Shown here: piece by piece, positions 18,363 through 26,629 of the stretch
How positions within the stretch are numbered: the stretch's first letter is position 1
Layout: each line of letters begins with the position of its first letter
Source: CAUZSN01 sp963582345
Lineage (GTDB): Bacteria; Planctomycetota; Planctomycetia; Planctomycetales; Planctomycetaceae
Direction: 5' to 3'
Length of the DNA: 36,432 nucleotides
Assembly (NCBI GenBank): GCA_963582345.1
Contig: CAUZSN010000014.1
Coordinates: 1-36,432, forward strand
Program-made: the position numbers and the translations under genes
The notes under the pieces: model-generated
What the model saw: only the letters and a program-made list of their open reading frames with translations
What the model was told of the DNA's origin: nothing
The model's database searches: none

Positions 18363-18691
18363 CCTTGAGAGTATTGCGATCTTGGATTAGATCGCCCGGT
18401 TACCGGCGTCCTTGCGCGGCATTAATTCAGTCGCAAACACTTAGCGGCCGAATCGCAGAGCGAGAGTCGAGGCACGGTAACGATCTGGCTCAAATTTGGC
18501 AAGATGTTTTGTCAGATGGGTGTTTCATCTTGTGGCGCTGTGGAAATTCAATTGACCGATTCGTAAGATGTTCCAGGCAAATGGATTCGAAGCACATGCA
18601 GCACAAGTGTCAACTGCAAGTTTTTTAAATTTCAGAAGGAACCACCGCCATCGCTCGCAGCCGTTTTCTCAAGATCGGAATTGGTGTCTTC

Positions 18692-19705
18692 GTGACGATT
18701 GTTTGTCTCGTCGTCGCGTTGTGGGGAATCAAGTTTGATCAGGTCAAGGCGAGTTTTTCACGAGCGAATTACGCGACGTTGCCCATTTTCATAGCATGCA
18801 CGTTCCTTTTCTATTGGGTGAAAGCCATTCGCTGGAAGTGCCTGCTTCAACCGATGCGCGAATTCCGCACCAAGGAGGTGTTTCCGCCGCTGATGATCGG
18901 TTTTATGGGAAACAACGTCCTGCCCGCTCATTTGGGTGAATTTGTCCGAGTCTATGTCCTTGGCCAACAATACCGACTATCGAAAACGGCCGTCTTTTCT
19001 ACAGTCGTGCTGGAACGGATTTGGGATGTCATTGCAATTCTTCTTTTCTTCTCAATCGGCCTGGTGTTGGTGCCCGGTTTACCCGAAAATTTTAAGACGG
19101 CAAGCATCTTCGTCGCCAGCGCGACCGTGATCACAATTCTGTTATTGGTAGCATACGTAATCTGGACGGAACATTTTGTGCGATCAGCCAACTGGCTTTT
19201 GGATCGGCTGCCACTGCCCGAAACGTTGCGAATTGTCTTTGTCAAGATGCTAGATTCCGGCGCGATTGGGTTCACGTCGATGCGAAGTGCTAAGCTCACC
19301 TTTTGGATCGTCATCACATCGATCCATCAGTGGTTCTTGGCCGGCGTTATTGTCTACATCGCTTTGCAGAGCTTTGATATTCAGGTGACTATTCTAGAAG
19401 CGTTTATCGTCGTGGGAGTGACGGCGTTCGGAGTGACGATTCCGTCAACGCCAGGTTTTTTTGGCGTGATCCAGTTATGTTTCTGGCTCAGTCTGCGACT
19501 CTTCGACGTGAGTAAGGAAGACGCCTTTGCCGCATCGGTTTACTATCAAATCTCCCAGTACATACCCGTCACGCTACTGGGTCTGTACTATCTGAATCGG
19601 TTCGGGTTGCGGCTGGGCGACATAGAAAAACGGGCGACCGAGCAGGAAGAAATGAACATGATGGAATCGACTCAGAAGAATCCGTCCGATCAAGCTACTT
19701 CCTAG
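18692..19705 (+). CDS. LPG-synthase transmembrane/UPF0104 family protein
   Basis: A polytopic membrane protein of the family covering the flippase part of MprF and the AglD2/UPF0104 proteins. About eight hydrophobic helices are visible, with the hallmark cytosolic motif NNVLPAHLGEFVRVYVLG (about 76-93), then VVLERIWDV, and later TIPSTPGFFGVIQ. The GTG at 18692 gives 337 residues but cuts the first helix. The frame is open upstream to a TAA at 18626-18628 and reads IARSRFLKIGIGVFV, a natural positively charged start to helix 1. A good ribosome-binding site (AGAAGGA, 18634-18640) precedes an ATC at 18650, so the true start may be a rare ATC. Substrate unknown; lipid translocation is the family precedent. 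It ends tail-to-tail, overlapping the beta-helix gene by 11 bases. Confidence 0.87.
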   Translation: MTIVCLVVALWGIKFDQVKASFSRANYATLPIFIACTFLFYWVKAIRWKCLLQPMREFRTKEVFPPLMIGFMGNNVLPAHLGEFVRVYVLGQQYRLSKTAVFSTVVLERIWDVIAILLFFSIGLVLVPGLPENFKTASIFVASATVITILLLVAYVIWTEHFVRSANWLLDRLPLPETLRIVFVKMLDSGAIGFTSMRSAKLTFWIVITSIHQWFLAGVIVYIALQSFDIQVTILEAFIVVGVTAFGVTIPSTPGFFGVIQLCFWLSLRLFDVSKEDAFAASVYYQISQYIPVTLLGLYYLNRFGLRLGDIEKRATEQEEMNMMESTQKNPSDQATS

Positions 19706-20564
19706 TCGTCACCCGTTGGCTGATCTGCGTTTGGTCCAGTGTCACCAGTGCTTGTTCTGAAAGCAGCACCGAATATTTTCGATTCGCCATTAGCTCGCAA
19801 TTTCGCACCACGACGACCGATGTGCCCCCAACGGACAATCCAGCTCGTCCGTTTTCCACAAACTTGACATTTTCAAACAACACCCCAGTGCAACGATCGT
19901 GGGCGTTGATCCCGTCCAGTCGAAAATGGCGAAATGTGACGTCGACGACCTGCACATCGTGAACTTCATACAGCGTTAGCCCGACCTCCAGCGAAGCAAA
20001 TGCGTAGGGAAGTTCTCGCGGCTCTTCCAGTGGTGCAGTATGCAAGTAAATCGAACCTCGCCAGGCACACCACTGGCCGCGCTTAAGATCGGGAAGACTT
20101 TTCGGAGCCGACAGACACTGTTGTTCAGGAAGCGCTTTGTCTTTCAAAATCAACTGGTAGTGTCCTTTGCGGTGCGGAGTGATTTTCCACAAATCCTCGC
20201 CGACTTTCTTCCAAGCAGTAGCGGAAACCAATTTTGCTCCACTGATTACCGCACCATTGCCAATCAACCTAAATCGAGCGCGCTGTGCGCCGCTTTTGCG
20301 ACCGCCGACCAATTGCACCGTTTCGTAATACGGCACTCCGGTATTCGCCAACACGATCGTGTCACCGGTTCCTGCCAATTGCTGAGCACGACGAATGGAT
20401 TTGACCGGGCCCGCTTGAAAATCAATGGGCTCGCTGGATTTTCCATTAAAAGCATCCGCGCCTTTCAGATTATCGACATAGATGGTCGCGCCGAAAACGG
20501 CCCGGGTGATGAACCATAACGCTATAGCACAGTAGGCTGTTCTTTTGCACAAACGCATTTGCAT
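19695..20564 (-). CDS. Secreted right-handed beta-helix protein
   Basis: A 289-residue exported protein. The N-terminus (MQMRLCKRTAYCAIALWFITR to about FGA) is a signal peptide. ATIYVDNLKGADAFNGKS with GPVKSIRRAQQLAGTGDTIVL is the pattern that begins pectin-lyase-like (DUF1565/NosD-type) beta-helices in planctomycetes. Turns such as VQVVDVTFRHFRLDGINAHD, GVLFENVKFVENGRAGLSV and VVVVRNCELMANRKYSVLL are repeated coils of the helix. No polysaccharide-lyase catalytic residues can be assigned, so it may bind or cleave a carbohydrate. The last coils are few, so it may be a short family member. The 3' end overlaps the convergent membrane-protein gene by 11 bases. Confidence 0.82.
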   Translation of the reverse strand: MQMRLCKRTAYCAIALWFITRAVFGATIYVDNLKGADAFNGKSSEPIDFQAGPVKSIRRAQQLAGTGDTIVLANTGVPYYETVQLVGGRKSGAQRARFRLIGNGAVISGAKLVSATAWKKVGEDLWKITPHRKGHYQLILKDKALPEQQCLSAPKSLPDLKRGQWCAWRGSIYLHTAPLEEPRELPYAFASLEVGLTLYEVHDVQVVDVTFRHFRLDGINAHDRCTGVLFENVKFVENGRAGLSVGGTSVVVVRNCELMANRKYSVLLSEQALVTLDQTQISQRVTTRK

Positions 20565-21303
20565 TGTTCGAATTAGATCGATTAGATCAGACGTAACGAC
20601 TGAGTCTAGCGGGGATTCTTAGTATTTAGGTCGACCTGCGAATTGAAGGCGGATCGTCTCGTTTCATCATCGACACCAAACGTGAATTGCAATCAGCCCG
20701 AATCGAAAAACACACGTTCTCATAAAAATCATGAATGTCGCCGCCGTGTAATCCGCTTCACCCAAGTTGTCATCCGACTGGCAGACCAGTCTGAATCACT
20801 TTTGTTAGCTGTCGGAAAATGAACCGACGGGATGATTGGATATGCCGAACGCGCTGTTGGTCCGAACAGAGCCCTGGGAACGTCATGGAAGAATCCGGTG
20901 AAACCGAAGATTTCCAAAAACGGCCGTACTCTAGAGCCAATCACCTTCGTCAGCCGCCGTATACTCACCCAATGACCGGAATAAGATTTGACAGCAGTGC
21001 TTGTGGTTTCGACAATTCTTAACCAGAAGACTTCACGCCATACAAGATCAGTGTAGTTTGCGTTCAACGCCCCTAACACGAGAAGCAACTGTACCGAACA
21101 TCGCAATACCGATTCGTGCGCAACGGTCGTTTCCATGCTCGAGTTTGGAAGCGAGACTGCCAGGTAGTTTCTTCAAATTGTGAACTAACCCGATTTCTGA
21201 TAAGTCCCTCCATCGAAAAACTACAAATGTTCATATCCAGTCTTGATCATCGCAGCTACAGGCAGTTCGTCGGTAATTCCACAGATTTGGTCGAGGTCCA
21301 TTG
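20565..21303. other. Long intergenic region without a supported gene
   Basis: About 740 bases between the divergent beta-helix gene and the large TPR/FG-GAP gene. Frames at 20729-21136 (minus) and 20819-21022 (plus) overlap each other and are not recognisable. A GAGG about ten bases before ATG 21304 is the likely ribosome-binding site of the next gene. I see no convincing promoter. Confidence 0.35.
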
Positions 21304-24300
21304 ATGATGCAGTCGAGTTATGGAAAAACTCAGAACGTCCTGCTGGTCAGTCTTTTCCTCATCGCGCTGTTTGCAGTCGCAGGAGTTTGGATTTTCTGGC
21401 CCCGACCAACCGGCCATGGTCCGGAACCCGAAAATGGCGCACCGGATTCATTAGCTTTGTCGACTCAAGAAGCGCGGCAACTGATTGCGTTGAAGAATCG
21501 TGGTATTAGTCAACTTGAAAATGAGAAGTACGTGGAAAGCATCGAGTGTTTCGCGAACATCGTTCGGCAGATACCCAACGAACCTCTTGGTACGCGAAAC
21601 CAGACGATTGCACAACTATTATGGTTCACAACATCGGGCGTGAGCGCTAAGTCAGGCGCCGAGGAGTACACTGCAGCTCTGAAGCGCATTGCGACGACTG
21701 CCGAGCATTTGCTCAAAACGGATGGAGGTTCTGCCGTTAGCCATTTGTTGGCCGCAAAGGTTGCTCAACTGGCTGGCAATACACCTCGAGCAGTAAAGGA
21801 ACTTGCGAAGGCGACAGACATTGCGCCGGAGGAGCCGGCTTTTTGGTTTGAACTCTATCGGGCAGGACACCTATCCAATGATGAAACGATCAAACTCAAG
21901 GCCCGAGAAGCCCTGAAACGGACATATGAACTTCGCCCTGCCAATTTTTCATGTTTAAAGGATTGGTTACTTGTACAAGCTTTGGCGAAGGACGCGATGA
22001 TTGCTGAGACCCTACAAAACACTCGGAAGGTTTTTCAACCGTTCGCAAAAACGAATCAACGGTTCCAGCAGTATGATTTGCTGTCACTGATCGACAAGGC
22101 CTCGACGGCATTATGTAATCCGCAACTCGAGGATGCTGCCAAATGGACCACCGTCGAAATAAGTGTACGCAGGATCGGTAATCTACTGATCAGCGACAAT
22201 GCGACGCGAAACGACCTTCGCCGGATTGAACGGCACTTGTTGGAATACATCATCCATGATTTCAGCAGCGACTTCTACCATAGCGCAAAACTGCCAGAGC
22301 CGGAATTGCCGCCAGCGATTCCAGTCAAGATGGAGCAATTGCCAAGTGAATCACAATTGCCGGCGCTTGAAAATGTCCGTGCCGCGCACCTTGCTGACTT
22401 CGACCTGGACGGCCGAGTTGACGTTGTTCTGGCAATCGATAACAAAATCGAAGTGTACGGACGCGGCAAAGTCGGCGACCATTGGCAACTCGTCACCAGT
22501 CTGGAATTGCCGTCGGATTTACACGGGTTTCAGCTTGCCGATTTGGACCGCGATTACCGCGAAAACTTGAAACAGCATCCCAGCACGATCGACAAATCGT
22601 CGCTCCAAACCGCAGCCGACGTTCGCACCACCGATGTTGATATCGTCGTGTATGGTCCCGACGGTGTGTTCGTTTTAGAAAATCGTCTGGACGCGAAAAC
22701 AGGCACCCGCTCGCTCAAAGTTGTTGTGCAGGATAGCGAATTTCAGAAGCTGCGCAATAGCCTGGCAGTTGCTTTAGTCGACGTGGATCATGAAGGAGAT
22801 TTGGACGTCGTCATTTCTACCACTGACGGCATCTCCGTCTGGTCGAATCGGGGCAACATGACATTCCTGAACATCAGCGATCGATCGGCGCTTCCGCCTA
22901 CTAATCTGAAAGCGACTGTTCTGTTGCCAGTCGATTGGAACCGTGACCTTGGCGTCGATCTACTGCTGTCTGGACCAAGAATGGCGACAGTTGGCAATCT
23001 GAAAAACCAGCTACACGGTCGTTTTCGCTGGCGCGAGTTTGATTTAAAATTCGACAAGCTTGGCAGTGCCCGTTCACTGGTGCTACTCGACGTTGACGGA
23101 AACGCGTCGTGGGATTTATTGGCCTGTGGCCACAATGGCATCTCGTTAACACAAACGCTTCCGCCGACAACGGGCGTCGTCAGTTTATTTAAGTCACGTG
23201 TAATTTCAGAATCATCGTTTAATGGTCTGGCGACTTGGGATTACGACAACGACGGTTATTTGGACTTCGTTGCTTGGAATACGGACGGTGTGGAAATCTA
23301 CCGCGGTGGTCCTGGCGGCCAATTCAAACCGGTGCCCCAGCTCTTCGATCAACAGCCGGTGAACGTCACTTCGTGCGATATCGATGACCTGGACGGCGAC
23401 GGCGACATCGATCTTCTGGTAGTCCAAGCTAATCGTCTGGTCTGGTATCAGAACGACGGTGGAAGCCAAAACCATTGGATCAACGTGGTGCTGCGAGCCG
23501 ACGAGAATCCGGAGCAGTTTCCCAATTTGCGCACCAATATGCACGGAATCGGCAGCCTGCTCGAATTAAAGTCGGACACGATTTACCAACCACGAGTGGT
23601 GACCAATTCAACAATGCATTTCGGACTGGGAAAGAACCAAAAAGCCGATGTGGTTCGAGTGCTTTGGACGAACGGAATCGCAAGTAACATCGTCGCTCCC
23701 AAATCGAATGTGATAATATCGGAACAACAGGATCTGAAAGGTTCCTGTCCGTATCTTTATACTTGGACCGGTTCACAATACGAATTCTTGACCGACTTAC
23801 TGTGGGCTGCACCGATCGGACTGCAGTTGTCTGAAGGGGTCTTGGCGCCGACGCGCGAATGGGAATTCCTGAAGATCCCAGGCGAGCGATTGGCTGAAAC
23901 GAACGGAGAATATCGCCTACAAATTACCGAAGAACTGTGGGAGACCGCCTATTTTGATTCGGTCAAAATACTGGCTGTCGATCATCCCGCAGATATACAG
24001 ATCTTCTCGAACGAAAAAGTTGGGCCGGCAGATATTGCTGAGTTCAAAATCCACACTGTTCGCAATCCTCGTCTGCCAATTTTTGCGCGCGACCAACATG
24101 GTCGAGATGTGCTTTCAACTGTTACACATCAGGACGAGATTTACTTGAAGGCCTTTGATCAATTATTGGCGCAAGGATTGACTACCGAACATTTCCTGGA
24201 ACTCCATCTCGGAAATTTTCAGGAACCTAAACGCATCATGCTGTTCCTGACCGGCTGGACTCATCCAACCGACACCTCGATCAATGTCTCGCTGTCGCAG

Positions 24301-25032
24301 AATCCTGACGTCGTTGCTCCTCGACCACCGTCAATTTGGGTTCCCGACGGACAAGGGCGTTGGAAACAGACGATTCCATATATGGGCTTTCCTGGTGGCA
24401 AGACGAAGACGATTGCCGTCGATCTTTCCAACGCGTTTTTGACGGACGACTACCGCCTCCGCATTGTTACCACTATGGAAGTCTATTGGGATGCGGTGTT
24501 TTTTTCCGTTGACGAAAACCCCGCAGAGTATCGAGTGACGACGATGCCATTGCAGTCAGCCAATTTACATTTCCGCGGTTTTTCCCGAGCAATTCGGCAC
24601 CCTCAACACGGACCGGAACGCTACAATTACAATTTCGTTACCACTGCGCCGAAATGGCCACCCATACATGGACAGTTCACACGTTACGGCGACGTCACCG
24701 AACTGATTCAAGAATCGGATGACTTGCTGGCAGTTCTTGGAGCCGGTGACGAAATGACACTTCGGTTTCAAGCCGCGCCGTCTGCGCCGCCGGAAGGTTG
24801 GACGCGTGATTTTCTGATCCACAACGTCGGCTGGGACAAAGACGCGGACTTGAACACAATCTACGGACAAACAGTCGAACCGCTCCCATTCCATGCGATG
24901 AGTGGTTATCCTGACACGAATGGTCAAACTTTTCCCAACACGTTGCGGCACCGAGACTATCGACGGTCGTATCAGACTCGCATGCAAAACCATGTCCGTT
25001 TCTGGAGGCACATCCGTGATTTTTCGAGGTGA
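21304..25032 (+). CDS. Membrane-anchored TPR, FG-GAP and ASPIC/UnbV protein
   Basis: A 1242-residue protein. An N-terminal hydrophobic segment (about 12-32, LLVSLFLIALFAVAGVWIFW) is an anchor or uncleaved signal. Residues about 55-200 are TPR-like. FG-GAP/VCBS blades with Asp-rich calcium-binding loops follow: DFDLDGRVDVV (~366), DVDHEGDLDVV (~493), DYDNDGYLDFV (~646) and DLDGDGDIDLL (~694). An ASPIC/UnbV domain covers about 723-793 (HGIGSLLEL, TMHFGLG, VRVLWTNG). About 420 further residues, starting CPYLYTWTGSQYEFLTD, belong to no family I can name. FG-GAP/ASPIC proteins are extracellular or periplasmic, with adhesion or scaffold roles assumed. ATG at 21304 or 21307 are both possible. It overlaps the NHL gene and opens the redox-like cluster. 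Confidence 0.87.
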   Translation: MMQSSYGKTQNVLLVSLFLIALFAVAGVWIFWPRPTGHGPEPENGAPDSLALSTQEARQLIALKNRGISQLENEKYVESIECFANIVRQIPNEPLGTRNQTIAQLLWFTTSGVSAKSGAEEYTAALKRIATTAEHLLKTDGGSAVSHLLAAKVAQLAGNTPRAVKELAKATDIAPEEPAFWFELYRAGHLSNDETIKLKAREALKRTYELRPANFSCLKDWLLVQALAKDAMIAETLQNTRKVFQPFAKTNQRFQQYDLLSLIDKASTALCNPQLEDAAKWTTVEISVRRIGNLLISDNATRNDLRRIERHLLEYIIHDFSSDFYHSAKLPEPELPPAIPVKMEQLPSESQLPALENVRAAHLADFDLDGRVDVVLAIDNKIEVYGRGKVGDHWQLVTSLELPSDLHGFQLADLDRDYRENLKQHPSTIDKSSLQTAADVRTTDVDIVVYGPDGVFVLENRLDAKTGTRSLKVVVQDSEFQKLRNSLAVALVDVDHEGDLDVVISTTDGISVWSNRGNMTFLNISDRSALPPTNLKATVLLPVDWNRDLGVDLLLSGPRMATVGNLKNQLHGRFRWREFDLKFDKLGSARSLVLLDVDGNASWDLLACGHNGISLTQTLPPTTGVVSLFKSRVISESSFNGLATWDYDNDGYLDFVAWNTDGVEIYRGGPGGQFKPVPQLFDQQPVNVTSCDIDDLDGDGDIDLLVVQANRLVWYQNDGGSQNHWINVVLRADENPEQFPNLRTNMHGIGSLLELKSDTIYQPRVVTNSTMHFGLGKNQKADVVRVLWTNGIASNIVAPKSNVIISEQQDLKGSCPYLYTWTGSQYEFLTDLLWAAPIGLQLSEGVLAPTREWEFLKIPGERLAETNGEYRLQITEELWETAYFDSVKILAVDHPADIQIFSNEKVGPADIAEFKIHTVRNPRLPIFARDQHGRDVLSTVTHQDEIYLKAFDQLLAQGLTTEHFLELHLGNFQEPKRIMLFLTGWTHPTDTSINVSLSQNPDVVAPRPPSIWVPDGQGRWKQTIPYMGFPGGKTKTIAVDLSNAFLTDDYRLRIVTTMEVYWDAVFFSVDENPAEYRVTTMPLQSANLHFRGFSRAIRHPQHGPERYNYNFVTTAPKWPPIHGQFTRYGDVTELIQESDDLLAVLGAGDEMTLRFQAAPSAPPEGWTRDFLIHNVGWDKDADLNTIYGQTVEPLPFHAMSGYPDTNGQTFPNTLRHRDYRRSYQTRMQNHVRFWRHIRDFSR

Positions 25033-25873
25033 TTCCTGTCGTTCAATCGTTTTCTTTATAAGCGTTATTGTGTTCTTGGTGTCGACCAATGGAACGCGTG
25101 CCAGCGAACTGCTTTACCCGCTGGACGTCACTGTCTCCAACAAGGACCTTTATATTGTCGATCGTAACGTCCCCGCCATCTGGAAGGTGACGGATGGAAA
25201 ACTGTCATATTTTTTCAAAGGATCAAAAGAGTTTCGAACCCCGATGAACGCCGTGCGATGCATCACAACCGATACCAAAGGTCGGCTTATCGCTGGTGAT
25301 AGCTCGACCCGCGAAATCTATCGCTTCAACCAGAATGGCCAGCCCAAACCGCTCACCAACGGAAACATACTCATCCCTTTAGGGATCGTCGACGACGGCA
25401 AGGGCAACTTGTTCGTGACGGATCTGCAACTAGGTCGCATCTGGAAAGTCCCTGCCGACGGAGGCAATCCCACAGAATTTGCCGTTGTCAATGCGCCGCG
25501 TGGAATTACGATAGACGTTGACGGCAATCTACTGGTAGTCTCATCCGGCACCAAGAGTCAGCTTGTTCGCATCTCACCCTCAGGCCAGATTGATGTGGTT
25601 ATCCAAGGTCGCCCATTTCAATTTCCTCACGACATCGTCATCGACAAGAAGAATATAGCCTACATTAGCGACGGCTATGGCAAGGCAATCTGGAAGGTCG
25701 ATTCCTCTGGCAAGATTGAAAAATGGCTTTCCGGAAAGCCATTCGTCAATCCGGTCGGACTAGCATGGCAGGGTGACAATTTGCTAATTGCCGACCCTCG
25801 CGCCAAAATGGTGTTCCAAGCTAATCCCAAAGGAGAACTTCAGCCGTTGAATTTCCAAGCATCTGAGAAATGA
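25016..25873 (+). CDS. Secreted NHL/SMP-30-like beta-propeller protein
   Basis: A 285-residue exported propeller. I chose GTG 25016 because GGAGG (25004-25008) lies seven bases upstream and the resulting N-terminus (MIFRGDSCRSIVFFISVIVF...RAS) is a proper signal peptide. An in-frame ATG at 24994 lies before the ribosome-binding site. Repeats are the short NHL/SMP-30 type: NKDLYIVDRNVPAIWKV, KGRLIAGDSSTREIYRF, KGNLFVTDLQLGRIWKV, KKNIAYISDGYGKAIWKV and GDNLLIADPRAKMVFQA, about six blades. No lactonase metal residues can be assigned, so I infer a binding role. The start overlaps the end of the preceding gene by 17 bases, indicating one operon and translational coupling. Confidence 0.88.
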   Translation: MIFRGDSCRSIVFFISVIVFLVSTNGTRASELLYPLDVTVSNKDLYIVDRNVPAIWKVTDGKLSYFFKGSKEFRTPMNAVRCITTDTKGRLIAGDSSTREIYRFNQNGQPKPLTNGNILIPLGIVDDGKGNLFVTDLQLGRIWKVPADGGNPTEFAVVNAPRGITIDVDGNLLVVSSGTKSQLVRISPSGQIDVVIQGRPFQFPHDIVIDKKNIAYISDGYGKAIWKVDSSGKIEKWLSGKPFVNPVGLAWQGDNLLIADPRAKMVFQANPKGELQPLNFQASEK

Positions 25874-25887
25874 CCCAACACGACTCC

Positions 25888-25917
25888 TTGACATTTCGTA
25901 AACAACACCAGTATGCT
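25888..25917 (+). promoter_or_regulatory. Sigma70-like promoter candidate
   Basis: A perfect -35 TTGACA (25888-25893), an 18-base spacer and TATGCT (25912-25917, four of six -10 matches). It would drive the small secreted protein gene at 26012 and perhaps the cytochrome genes beyond, splitting the cluster into two transcription units. Predicted by eye only. Confidence 0.38.
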
Positions 25918-26011
25918 CGATCTCGAAGAGGCACAAAGATTCTTAGAACGAATGTTTCTCGAAGTACCTTGTTCGAGCTATCCGTTTTTTTCACTGTCGA
26001 ATTGATGTGAA

Positions 26012-26410
26012 GTGTTCTCGAACAGTTTGCGGAATCCGCTTGCGGTCACGGTGGCCGTCTTTTTGCTAACGCAGTTATTATCTCCGAAATTTGCGTCTGC
26101 CAGTTGTGGTGACTATCTGTACGTCGCAAAGGGGAACATAACTAGCGGTGCGATGAGTATTCACGATCTAACTGGACCGTACGACGCTCCTCGGTCTCCC
26201 TGTCAGGACACGCATTGTGGTCAGATTCCGTCCCCGATGTTACCCTCGGCGCCCGGAAAGACGATTGTTCTGTCACTCGACGAACTCGGCTTTCTGCAGA
26301 TAGCCTACAACCAGTTTGACCCAGAGCCTAAACGTCGCGCGTTGGAATCGAATACGCAAGCTCTTTTCGGTTTCCGGATGCGAATCGAACGACCTCCTCG
26401 AATCGCCTAG
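26012..26410 (+). CDS. Small secreted Cys-containing protein, unknown function
   Basis: A 132-residue protein starting at GTG 26012. The signal peptide (to about Ala30, FASA-S) is clear. The mature protein begins SCGDYLYVAKG and has a Cys pair in SPCQDTHCGQIPSP (Cys64, Cys69), then a Pro-rich linker and a charged tail (MRIERPPRIA). I recall similar planctomycete proteins of a CGDYL...PCxxxxC type, but no function is known. The three Cys could form a disulfide or bind a cofactor; there is no CXXCH. It lies 142 bases after the NHL gene and 219 bases before the cytochrome, in the same direction, behind the promoter candidate at 25888. Confidence 0.6.
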   Translation: MFSNSLRNPLAVTVAVFLLTQLLSPKFASASCGDYLYVAKGNITSGAMSIHDLTGPYDAPRSPCQDTHCGQIPSPMLPSAPGKTIVLSLDELGFLQIAYNQFDPEPKRRALESNTQALFGFRMRIERPPRIA

Positions 26411-26629
26411 CGTGCGCTGTGTGATCACGCTGAGAAATTCTGACGCGACTGAAGTCGTGGCAATCCGGGATTGCTGCAGTGGTTTAGATTGTTTGAATCT
26501 CGGAATTTTCGGATCTGCTTTCACGTCTATGCTCAGAATTGTCTTGACGTGTTTTCGCTTTTTCCCAAAATCTGTGCAAATTCCGTATACTTCGGAATGC
26601 GCCAGCTGTTGATAAGCGGAGGCAATTCG
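26411..26629. other. Leader region of the cytochrome gene
   Basis: About 220 bases. The cytochrome frame is open upstream to 26471, but the sequence before 26630 does not look coding. GGAGG at 26618-26622 is the ribosome-binding site that fixes the cytochrome start, seven bases before ATG 26630. Confidence 0.5.

Noticed and set aside
20729..21136. 135-codon minus-strand frame in the gap before the TPR/FG-GAP gene
   Set aside because: No domain or signal peptide, and an overlapping plus-strand frame is equally open.
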